12,102 nt of DNA, taken from positions 1 to 12,102 of the forward strand of contig JAJXTJ010000003.1 in the NCBI GenBank assembly GCA_021783895.1. Reading direction: 5' to 3'. Of this stretch, positions 1 through 8,489 are shown piece by piece. The notes under the pieces were generated by a model, which did not search any database, was not told where the DNA came from, and saw only the letters and a program-made list of their open reading frames with translations. The position numbers and the translations under genes were made by a program. Numbering within the stretch: position 1 is the first letter of the stretch; each line of letters starts with the position of its first letter. Source of the stretch: Pseudomonadota bacterium. Its GTDB lineage: Bacteria; Pseudomonadota; Gammaproteobacteria; Burkholderiales; Sulfuricellaceae.

Positions 1-571
1 CGAGGTCAACGATTTCGAGCAGGAGATCAATGAACTGCGTACCTACCAGGGCCAGAGCGACGTTTACGTGATCAAGGACAAGGGCACCATCCTGGCCCCG
101 ACCTTCGGCGGCGGCGCAAACTCTCTGGTCACCGAGGTGCTGGGCAACGACGCCATCATTTCTTCCGATTTCGGCGGCAACCCCCCTTACGAGAAGATGA
201 AAGAGGTGATGCGCATCTGCCTCAAGTACTATCTCAAGCAGTCGAACGTCCTGTTCGTCATCGGCGGCAAGGCCAACAACACGGATATTTTCGTCACTTT
301 CCGGGCGATGGCCGATGCCCTGCGCGACTATTTCAGCGAGCACGGACCAACGCCGATCTACGTGGTGATAGGCCGTGGCGGCCCCAACCTGATTCGAGGC
401 ATGGGCGCCTTCAAGGATGTCCTCGACGCGTTGCGGATACCGTACCGCATCTTCGGCTTCGACTCCGCGATGAACGACGTGGTGACCTACGCCCAGGAGG
501 CGAACAGCTGGATGAAGAGCGGCGGCCGCGCCCAGGTGGCGGAGATGCTGGGTTTGCCGGCCGACGCCTGA
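1..571 (+). CDS. aclB: ATP-citrate lyase beta (ATP-grasp) subunit, 3' part
   Basis: The frame is open from the left edge (first full codon at 2) and gives 189 residues before TGA at 569-571; the start lies outside the window. The visible part matches the C-terminal half of the succinyl-CoA-synthetase-beta-like subunit of ATP-citrate lyase, which with AclA cleaves citrate + CoA + ATP to acetyl-CoA + oxaloacetate in the cytosol. Three landmarks separate it from succinyl-CoA synthetase: a glycine-rich TFGGGAN block near 112-123, a GGKANNTD segment at 263-286, and RGGPN at 374-388. In human ACLY the matching Asn, Thr and Arg bind citrate; here they are the codons at 275, 281 and 374. The ATP-grasp domain itself lies upstream and is unseen. 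The downstream gene encodes the partner subunit, in the aclB-aclA order known from green sulfur bacteria. A plain SucC is the main alternative and is unlikely given these motifs. Confidence 0.85.
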   Translation, partial: EVNDFEQEINELRTYQGQSDVYVIKDKGTILAPTFGGGANSLVTEVLGNDAIISSDFGGNPPYEKMKEVMRICLKYYLKQSNVLFVIGGKANNTDIFVTFRAMADALRDYFSEHGPTPIYVVIGRGGPNLIRGMGAFKDVLDALRIPYRIFGFDSAMNDVVTYAQEANSWMKSGGRAQVAEMLGLPADA

Positions 572-643
572 TCCTGGTAGGACCCACGTGGAACAACCTC
601 CGCTGACAGCGTGGGCACAAAAGAACGTGCCCTCCCTACAGGA
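572..643 (+). repeat. Nested and overlapping inverted repeats in the aclB-aclA gap
   Basis: The 129-nt gap starts with an outer imperfect repeat (TCCTGGTAGG at 572-581 against CCTACAGGA at 635-643). Inside it CCCACG (583-588) pairs with CGTGGG (610-615), while GGGCAC (613-618) pairs perfectly with GTGCCC (627-632) around an 8-nt loop. The two inner stems share bases 613-615 and cannot form together. It may be a degenerate dispersed repeat, an mRNA processing or stability element, or a weak attenuator; no U-run follows. A further palindrome, GTTAA-TT-TTAAC, lies at 646-657 just before the aclA ribosome binding site. Confidence 0.5.
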
Positions 644-700
644 CCGTTAATTTTAACAATCCCCTCAAAGGGCGATGTTTTAGACCAAAAAGGTGTAACG

Positions 701-3403
701 ATGAGAAAGCCTGGTATCGAGAAATTCAAATACTATGTCGGCGTTGACTCCCTGGCCAATATTGCGACCAAAGACGATCGCATCTGCGTGCTGAATATCC
801 TGGGTAACGAATCCCGTTCCGTGACCCCGGTCAGCCACGCCTACTCGGGTGGCAATGTGGTTTTCGGCACGTCGCCGGGCCGTCGCGGCCAGGTCCTCGA
901 GACGCCCTTGGGCAATATCCCGGTCTACAACAACGTGCGCGAAGGCATTGAGGACGGACACACGTTCAATATCGGCGTGGTTTATCTGCCGCCGGCCGCC
1001 GTGCGCGACGGCGTCGCCGAACTGATCCGGATCAATCCCGATGTCGAAAAGGTGATCATCCTCACCGAAAAAATATCGGTGCATGACTCCCGCGAAATCC
1101 GGGCTCTCGGCCAGCAGCGCGGGGTGGATATATTCGGTGGCAACTGCCTGGGCGTGGCGGATTCGTGGAACCATGTTCGCATCGGCGGCGCGCTGGGCGG
1201 GGACAAGCCCGAGGAGACCTTGCGCAAAGGCTCTGTTGCCATTTATTCCAATTCCGGCAACTTCACCACCACCATCGCCAACTATCTGACGATCGGCGGC
1301 TGGGGAACAACGACGCTGATTTCCAGCGGCAAGGACGTCTACATCCACTACGCCACCCCCGAGTTTGCCTACGCCATGGCCAACGATCCTCGCACCAAGG
1401 CGGCGGTGCTGTACGCCGAGCCGGGCGGTTACTACGAGGAATCGGTCACGTTCGACAAGCCGGTGGTGGCCTGCGTGGTGGGCCGCTGGAAGGCGAATCT
1501 GACGCGGGCTGTCGGCCATGCCGGCGCCATCGCCGGATCGGGCGATGGCGCCCTGGCCAAGGAACGCTGGTTCATGGACAAGTTCGGCGTGACCGACCTC
1601 TTCACGCCCGAGCACCCGGTGTGCTCGAAGCGGGGCGCGGTGGTCACCAACATCGCTCACATCCCGCTGGCGCTTACCGCCGTGATGCAACTGAACGGCG
1701 TCGAGCGGGATTTCCCGCCGGAAGGCAACTTGGAGTTGAAGCCGTGGTTCGGCGACGACCAGGGCCTGAAGCTGCCGCCCGAACTGGATATACCGATTGT
1801 CACGGCGCTGCCGCCCTACGACGAGCAGATCGCCGAATTGCTCAAGCATGTGGGCGCCATCTTCCCGCGTCAGTCGATGAAAGACTGCTCGGGGAGCTCG
1901 GTGATGGACCCGAAGACCCAGATCACCAAGGTCAACGGCATCTCCATTCTGGATACCGCCAAGCAGCCGCTGGAGTCCAACCTGTGCCTGGCGCTGGTGC
2001 GTGAATCCAACGACGCCAACGACAACGCCCTGTTCAACCTGGCGGTGGCGGCGCGGGTCAACCTGCACGGCGAGATCATGCTGGCGGCCGCCGATGCGGC
2101 GCGCGAGGCCGGCAACGCCCCAAACACGGCGATCAGCGCGGCTGTAGCCTTGCTTGGCCCGAAGCGCATCGATGGGGCGCGGCAGGCCGCCGACACCCTG
2201 ATCGACCTGTTCGCCCACTCCGGTCTCCATACGGGCGACGACGAAGAGGCCGGGATTGCGCCCGCACAGGCCAGCGCCGAGCAACTTGCCACCCTGACGG
2301 GAAGCGCGCCGGACCCATTGGCCGAAGCGATGTTCAAGGCCTTCGACAAGCGCCAGGGCAAATCGGCTTTCGTGCGTTACCTGCGCACGCTGGACGGGCA
2401 CCCGACTGCGGACGCGGTGATCGCGGCGCTGACCACCACCATCGCCTGGGAGCCGCTGATCCGCAAACGCATTTCCCGCCTGACGGTGCGCAACATGCCC
2501 TGGTATGCCCACCTGTATGCCGTGATCATCGGTGCCGCGACCGAGGGCAAGAACCACCAGCCGGGCAAATTCTGCGGTGTCGCCACCGAAGAAATCCTGG
2601 ATTCATGGACCATCACCGAGCTGGCCTATCTCTCCCTGCTGGGCGAGCGGCCAACGCCGGCAAGTTTGTTCCCGTTCCAGGTGATGCTGGGACTGATCAT
2701 CTCGAACGGTGTCGGCACCATCTCGGCCCAGGGCTGCAAGGGCGCAGTATCGGCCGACGGTCCGGAATCTCCGGAGCGGGTGCAGATCAACAAGGGCATG
2801 ATCGGCTTCCTTACCCACACCGGCTTTGCCCACGGCGGCAATGGCTACGAGGGCATCCAGTTCCTGATCGAGAGCTTCGGCAAAACTTCGCTGGCCGATG
2901 CCGGCGCCGCCAACCACGGCCTCGACCTCCAGACGATGGCGACGGCCTACGCCAAGGCCTTCGGCGACGAGAAGAAGGCAGGCAAGGCGCTCGGCCTGCC
3001 GGTGCGCAATATTCCCGGCGTCAACCACCCGGTGTTCAAGGGCCATGTGGTCAACCATGATCCGCGCGAAGTCTACATCGCGGAGTTGTTCGCGGAACGC
3101 GGCGAAAAGAACATCTTTCACGATTACTACAAGGCGCTGGTCCAGGCATTGTTCGACACCGGCGTGACCAAAAACGTGTTCTGCGTCAATATCGATGCCA
3201 TCATCGCCACGTCGCTCCTGAAACTTCTTTGGCCGCGCTTCCGCAAGGGCGACCTCAGCGGAAGTTCGATGGAGATGGCCGCTTTCACCGCATTCCTGTT
3301 CGGCCGCATGGCGGGATGCGCCGGCGAAATCGACGACCATATCAATCGCGGCCGCAACATGGATACCCGTACAGCCGCATCGCAATGTAGTCACGTTTCT
3401 TAA
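701..3403 (+). CDS. aclA: ATP-citrate lyase alpha subunit, long form (CoA ligase + citrate synthase modules)
   Basis: This 900-residue subunit should carry the phosphohistidine, CoA-binding and citryl-CoA-cleaving steps of ATP-citrate lyase. ATG 701 is chosen because AGGTG at 691-695 sits 5 nt upstream; the GTG at 611 would add 30 residues lying in the repeat-rich gap. Residues 1 to about 335 resemble succinyl-CoA synthetase alpha: NSGN at 184-187, an EPGG block with Glu240 where ACLY has GEIGG, and GHAGAI with the likely phospho-His273. Residues from about 595 to the end resemble the citrate-synthase/citryl-CoA-lyase module, with ELAYLSLLGERPT near 640-652, HGG at 711-713, GVNHPV with His776, and NID with Asp832 where ACLY has NVDG. 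The usual bacterial AclA is about 610 residues. The surplus lies between the modules (about 340-595), is Ala-rich and helical-looking, and may include a degenerate citrate-synthase-like fold. Overall family is clear; the subtype is unusual. Confidence 0.82.
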   Translation: MRKPGIEKFKYYVGVDSLANIATKDDRICVLNILGNESRSVTPVSHAYSGGNVVFGTSPGRRGQVLETPLGNIPVYNNVREGIEDGHTFNIGVVYLPPAAVRDGVAELIRINPDVEKVIILTEKISVHDSREIRALGQQRGVDIFGGNCLGVADSWNHVRIGGALGGDKPEETLRKGSVAIYSNSGNFTTTIANYLTIGGWGTTTLISSGKDVYIHYATPEFAYAMANDPRTKAAVLYAEPGGYYEESVTFDKPVVACVVGRWKANLTRAVGHAGAIAGSGDGALAKERWFMDKFGVTDLFTPEHPVCSKRGAVVTNIAHIPLALTAVMQLNGVERDFPPEGNLELKPWFGDDQGLKLPPELDIPIVTALPPYDEQIAELLKHVGAIFPRQSMKDCSGSSVMDPKTQITKVNGISILDTAKQPLESNLCLALVRESNDANDNALFNLAVAARVNLHGEIMLAAADAAREAGNAPNTAISAAVALLGPKRIDGARQAADTLIDLFAHSGLHTGDDEEAGIAPAQASAEQLATLTGSAPDPLAEAMFKAFDKRQGKSAFVRYLRTLDGHPTADAVIAALTTTIAWEPLIRKRISRLTVRNMPWYAHLYAVIIGAATEGKNHQPGKFCGVATEEILDSWTITELAYLSLLGERPTPASLFPFQVMLGLIISNGVGTISAQGCKGAVSADGPESPERVQINKGMIGFLTHTGFAHGGNGYEGIQFLIESFGKTSLADAGAANHGLDLQTMATAYAKAFGDEKKAGKALGLPVRNIPGVNHPVFKGHVVNHDPREVYIAELFAERGEKNIFHDYYKALVQALFDTGVTKNVFCVNIDAIIATSLLKLLWPRFRKGDLSGSSMEMAAFTAFLFGRMAGCAGEIDDHINRGRNMDTRTAASQCSHVS

Positions 3404-3439
3404 ATACCGGTAGCTGCTCGGGGCGCAACTCTCACCCAA

Positions 3440-3463
3440 CCTCTCTCCCATAGGCGGCAGAGG
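3440..3463 (+). repeat. Degenerate hairpin in the aclA-acn gap
   Basis: The 134-nt gap after aclA holds CCTCT (3440-3444) opposite AGAGG (3459-3463), with a pyrimidine-rich left arm and a purine-rich right arm. This looks like a decayed copy of the CTCTCCC...GGGAGAG type of dispersed proteobacterial repeat (family assignment from memory). A longer-range weak pairing, CTGCTC at 3414-3419 with GAGCAG at 3487-3492, encloses it. No U-run follows, so it does not look like a strong terminator, and read-through into acn is expected. Confidence 0.35.
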
Positions 3464-3537
3464 AATCCAAGAGAAATACGCGACCTGAGCAGTTATGTAA
3501 TCAACCCAACCTAGTCACAGTCACAATGGTGGAGCCT

Positions 3538-5478
3538 ATGAACGCACTCAACGTCGCACAGAAAATCCTTCTGGCCAACGCTGCCGGAAAACCTACTCAA
3601 CTCCCCGCGCCGGGGCAACCTCTGGAAATCCAGTTTACCCATACCCTTTACCAGGACGCCACCGGCACGGCAGCCGCTCTCGCTTTCGAGAAGATGGGCG
3701 TGGACCAGGTGAAGACTACCTCGGTCATCGTGGTGGATCACAAGACCCTGCAAGTCGGTTTCATCGACGGCGACGACCATCGCTATCTCGAAAGTTTCTC
3801 CAAGAAATACGGATGCTGGTTCTCGCGCGGCGGCAACGGCATTTGCCACAGCGTGTTCCTGGAGGACTTCGCAGCTCCCGGCAAGTCGGTTCTCGGCTCC
3901 GACTCCCACACCACCAACGCCGGTGGCATGGGCATGCTGGCGCTGGGTGCGGGCGGTACCGACGTCAGCTTCGCCATGGCCGGCACTTCCTACAAGATCG
4001 AAATGCCGGAAGTGGTGGAAGTCCACCTTACCGGCACCCTGCATCCGGGCGTGCTGGCCAAGGACGTGATCCTGAACGTGCTCAAGGTCATCGGTATCAA
4101 GGGCAACAAGGGCATCTGCCTGGAATACACCGGGCCGGGCCTGAAGAGTCTGAACGTCACCGACCGTGCCACCATCTGCAACATGGGAACCGAAGGCGGC
4201 GTCGCCTTCTCGATCTTCCCCTCGGATGAAGTCACCAAGGCCTACCTCGAAGGCCGGCAACGCGCGCAGGACTTCCAGCAACTGGTAGCCGATGCGGGCG
4301 CAACCTATAGCCGCACCGTCGAAATCGACCTGTCGTCGCTGGTTCCGACCATCGCGCTTTACCCGCGCCTGAAGTCGATGGAACCTGTCGCCAGTCACGC
4401 CGGCATGCCAATCGATGCGGTGTTTATCGGCAGCTGCACCAACTCCAACTACGAGAACCTGGCGCGCGTCGGCGAAATCCTGCGCGGCAAGAAAGTCAAG
4501 GTTGATACCGCTATCGCCCCCGGTTCGCAAGCCATCGCCCGTCAGCTGGCGGCGGCCGGCTACCTGGAAATCTTCTACGCCGCCGGAGTGCGCGTCATGG
4601 AGAATGCCTGTAGCGCCTGTATCGGCCAGGGCTTCAGCCCACCCAGCAATGGCGTGATGCTGTCCACCGCCAACCGCAACTTCGCTGGTCGTTCGGGCAC
4701 CGAGAGCGCCGCAGTGCATCTGGTCAGCCCGGTTACCGCCGCAGCCAGCGCCGTGATGGGTTGCCTGACCGATCCGCGCGATCTGTTCAGCGGCGATCTC
4801 AGCTTCAAGAAAGTTCCTCCGGTGGTCGACATGGCTTCCTATCAGGCGCCGCTGTCGCCTGCAGAGGCTGCCAAGGTGGAAATGCATTACGGCCCCGGCA
4901 TCGCGCCGCTGCCGACGCTGACGGGCCTGCCCGACAAGCTGGAAGGCGAAGTCATGCTCAAGCTCGGCGATGAAGTCACCACCGACCTGATCCAGCCCGC
5001 CGGCAAATACCTGTCCCTGCGTTCCAACGCGGACGAATACGCCAAGCAGGCCACCTTCGTCCAGGCCGACAAGACCTTCAGCGCCCGGGCGGCGGCGGTG
5101 CGCGACGCGGGTGGTCACGGCTTTATCGTGGCCGGAGATGGCTACGGCATGGGCAGCTCCCGCGAGCACGCCGGGCTGTGCCCGCGCATCCTGGGTATAC
5201 GCGCCATCGTGGCCAAGGGTTTTGAGCGCATCCACCTCGCCAACCTCGCCAACTTCGGTATCCTGGCGCTGACCTTCGAGGACCCGGCCGACCTTGAGCG
5301 CATCGAGCAAGGCGCCAAGGTTTCGCTCGACACCAGCAATGTGGAAAGCGGTCAGCTCAAACTGGTCGTCAGCGGTGTGGGCGAGATTCCTCTCAAGCTT
5401 GCGCAGGGGAAGGAAGACATTCCCATGATCCGTGCCGGCGGCGCACTCTCGCTGTTCGCCAGCCAGATCGCGGCCTAA
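3538..5478 (+). CDS. acn: Aconitate hydratase, Aquifex-type
   Basis: The product is a [4Fe-4S] aconitase interconverting citrate and isocitrate through cis-aconitate. ATG 3538 is preferred over the in-frame ATG at 3526: GGAG (3531-3534) lies just before 3538, if rather close, whereas 3526 has no purine-rich site. The resulting 646 residues fit the short Aquifex-type/putative aconitase family rather than the roughly 890-residue AcnA or 865-residue AcnB of enterics. In 646-residue numbering the active-site DSHT is at 122-125, cluster-ligand cysteines are C300 (GSCTNS) and C358 and C361 (ACSACIGQG), and the swivel-domain GSSREHA has S540, S541 and R542. All the expected catalytic elements are intact. 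It sits 134 nt after aclA and 88 nt before icd on the same strand, consistent with one pathway-based transcription unit. LeuC-like isopropylmalate isomerase is unlikely because both the LeuC- and LeuD-like parts are fused and the neighbours are TCA enzymes. Confidence 0.92.
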   Translation: MNALNVAQKILLANAAGKPTQLPAPGQPLEIQFTHTLYQDATGTAAALAFEKMGVDQVKTTSVIVVDHKTLQVGFIDGDDHRYLESFSKKYGCWFSRGGNGICHSVFLEDFAAPGKSVLGSDSHTTNAGGMGMLALGAGGTDVSFAMAGTSYKIEMPEVVEVHLTGTLHPGVLAKDVILNVLKVIGIKGNKGICLEYTGPGLKSLNVTDRATICNMGTEGGVAFSIFPSDEVTKAYLEGRQRAQDFQQLVADAGATYSRTVEIDLSSLVPTIALYPRLKSMEPVASHAGMPIDAVFIGSCTNSNYENLARVGEILRGKKVKVDTAIAPGSQAIARQLAAAGYLEIFYAAGVRVMENACSACIGQGFSPPSNGVMLSTANRNFAGRSGTESAAVHLVSPVTAAASAVMGCLTDPRDLFSGDLSFKKVPPVVDMASYQAPLSPAEAAKVEMHYGPGIAPLPTLTGLPDKLEGEVMLKLGDEVTTDLIQPAGKYLSLRSNADEYAKQATFVQADKTFSARAAAVRDAGGHGFIVAGDGYGMGSSREHAGLCPRILGIRAIVAKGFERIHLANLANFGILALTFEDPADLERIEQGAKVSLDTSNVESGQLKLVVSGVGEIPLKLAQGKEDIPMIRAGGALSLFASQIAA

Positions 5479-5485
5479 TGACAAA

Positions 5486-5525
5486 GCGAGAAGCGCCGCC
5501 CCGAATTACGGACATCGCTTCTCGC
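5486..5525 (+). repeat. Perfect 10-bp inverted repeat in the acn-icd gap
   Basis: GCGAGAAGCG (5486-5495) is the exact reverse complement of CGCTTCTCGC (5516-5525), with a 20-nt loop that can form an inner CCG/CGG pairing (CCGAATTACGG). It begins 8 nt after the aconitase stop. There is no U-run after it; the next sequence is C-rich and leads to the icd ribosome binding site. An mRNA 3'-end stabiliser or processing hairpin that lets the acn and icd messages differ in abundance is more likely than full termination (inference). Confidence 0.65.
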
Positions 5526-5554
5526 CAAGTCCGCCCCCCATCTCTCCTAATTGA

Positions 5555-7789
<2,235 letters not shown>

Positions 7790-7817
7790 TTAAGCACGGC
7801 AGCCTGCTCCGTTAAAA

Positions 7818-7845
7818 CCGCCCGAACGGCTTCATGTTCGAGCGG
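7818..7845 (+). repeat. Imperfect hairpin after icd
   Basis: CCGCCCGAAC (7818-7827) and GTTCGAGCGG (7836-7845) pair over 10 positions with one mismatch around an 8-nt loop, 28 nt after the icd stop. No T-run follows. It may be part of a composite 3' end with the perfect hairpin 12 nt further on. Confidence 0.45.
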
Positions 7846-7856
7846 AATGATCACCT

Positions 7857-7883
7857 GTAGAGACGCGTAGATTGCGTCTCTAC
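7857..7883 (+). terminator. Perfect hairpin, probable icd terminator
   Basis: GTAGAGACGC (7857-7866) and GCGTCTCTAC (7874-7883) form a perfect 10-bp stem with a 7-nt loop, followed by TTGTTTCT, a broken T-run. It could end the acl-acn-icd transcript before the toxin-antitoxin pair. The GTAGAGACG...CGTCTCTAC palindrome is also, from memory, a dispersed intergenic repeat in several bacterial groups, so it may be a repeat copy acting as a terminator. It is symmetric and could act in either direction. Confidence 0.6.
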
Positions 7884-7908
7884 TTGTTTCTGGCATCCGT
7901 ATACGCGG

Positions 7909-7937
7909 TTGCTTATCACGGGGCATAGAATGATAAT
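7909..7937 (+). promoter_or_regulatory. Putative sigma70 promoter for hicBA
   Basis: GATAAT at 7932-7937 (five of six consensus bases) lies 17 nt after TTGCTT at 7909-7914, which keeps only the TTG of the -35 consensus. The spacing is ideal, the sequence is locally AT-rich, and it lies about 30 nt before the hicB start. The call rests on sequence resemblance only. Confidence 0.4.
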
Positions 7938-7967
7938 TACATTTTCCGTGCAAGTCTGGAGTCAGCC

Positions 7968-8177
7968 ATGAAAGTCTTTTCTGCGGTAATTGAGCGGTGT
8001 CCACAAACCGGGCTGTTCGTTGGCTTTGTTCCCGGATTCCCCGGCGCTCATTCTCAAGGGGAAACGCTGGATGAAGTTAACCACAACTTGCACGATGTTA
8101 TTGCCATGCTTCTGGAAGATGGCGAACCCATGCTGGAGTCCGAGTTTGTCGGAGTTCAAAACGTCGCCGTCGCTTGA
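7968..8177 (+). CDS. hicB: HicB-family antitoxin, short form
   Basis: A 69-residue protein with the degenerate RNase-H-like HicB fold: an N-terminal beta strand (KVFSAVIER), a GLFVGFVPGFPGAHSQG core at about 15-31, and the helix ETLDEVNHNLHDVIAMLLEDG at about 32-52. It should neutralise the HicA toxin by direct binding. GGAG at 7958-7961, 6 nt before ATG 7968, supports the start. The chain ends soon after the core, so the C-terminal ribbon-helix-helix or helix-turn-helix domain by which many HicB proteins repress their own promoter is absent. hicA begins 3 nt after the stop, implying translational coupling. Base composition is visibly less GC-rich than in the metabolic genes on both sides, consistent with acquisition as an accessory module. 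Confidence 0.85.
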   Translation: MKVFSAVIERCPQTGLFVGFVPGFPGAHSQGETLDEVNHNLHDVIAMLLEDGEPMLESEFVGVQNVAVA

Positions 8178-8180
8178 GTC

Positions 8181-8405
8181 ATGGGTAATATTCCCGTTTT
8201 CAAACCCAATGAAGTCATCGCCATCCTCATCAAACTAGGCTTCGTCGAAGTCCGCCAACGCGGATCGCACAAACAATTCCGCGATGCCGCAGGCCGCTGT
8301 ACAACGGTTCCGTTTCATCAAGGCCGAGACATCTCCCCGATCTTGCTCCGCCAAATCGCCAGAGACAGCGGCCTCGCGCTTGATGAGTTGCTCAAGCACA
8401 GATAG
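8181..8405 (+). CDS. hicA: HicA-family mRNA interferase toxin
   Basis: A 74-residue protein with the small dsRBD-like HicA fold. HicA toxins cleave mRNA and tmRNA and halt translation until HicB sequesters them. The diagnostic GSHKQF motif lies at 28-33 with the catalytic His30, preceded by the GFVEVRQRGS strand-turn and followed by TTVPFHQGRDISPILLRQIA at about 41-60, the usual TVP-H--L--I pattern. All key positions are present, so it should be active. There is no good ribosome binding site; translation probably re-initiates after the hicB stop 3 nt upstream. Antitoxin-first order is the reverse of the canonical hicAB arrangement, although hicBA pairs are known. Confidence 0.87.
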   Translation: MGNIPVFKPNEVIAILIKLGFVEVRQRGSHKQFRDAAGRCTTVPFHQGRDISPILLRQIARDSGLALDELLKHR

Positions 8406-8489
8406 CCTGCCAGGCGGTCAACGCAGACGCTATGCGATAAAGCCACGCATTACGGCTATCCCTTATTTCCAGGCACATCGCCAAGCACC

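Noticed and set aside
611..700. GTG at 611 as the aclA start
   Set aside because: The 30 added residues are encoded by the inverted-repeat region and lack family resemblance; ATG 701 has a well-placed ribosome binding site.
680..2557. Long open frame on the minus strand opposite aclA (625 codons)
   Set aside because: It lies wholly antisense to a well-supported gene, has Arg/His/Gly/Val-rich composition with no recognisable domain, and is what GC-rich codon bias leaves open on the other strand.
1..3403. Plain succinyl-CoA synthetase (sucC-sucD) instead of ATP-citrate lyase
   Set aside because: The first subunit has the ACLY-type citrate-binding Asn, Thr and Arg, and the second continues into a citrate-synthase module that SucD never has.
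3526..3537. ATG at 3526 as the aconitase start
   Set aside because: No ribosome binding site precedes it; the GGAG lies between it and the ATG at 3538.
3511..5484. Minus-strand frame covering the whole aconitase (657 codons)
   Set aside because: The sense strand has all the aconitase motifs; the antisense product shows none and is a codon-bias shadow despite its striking length.
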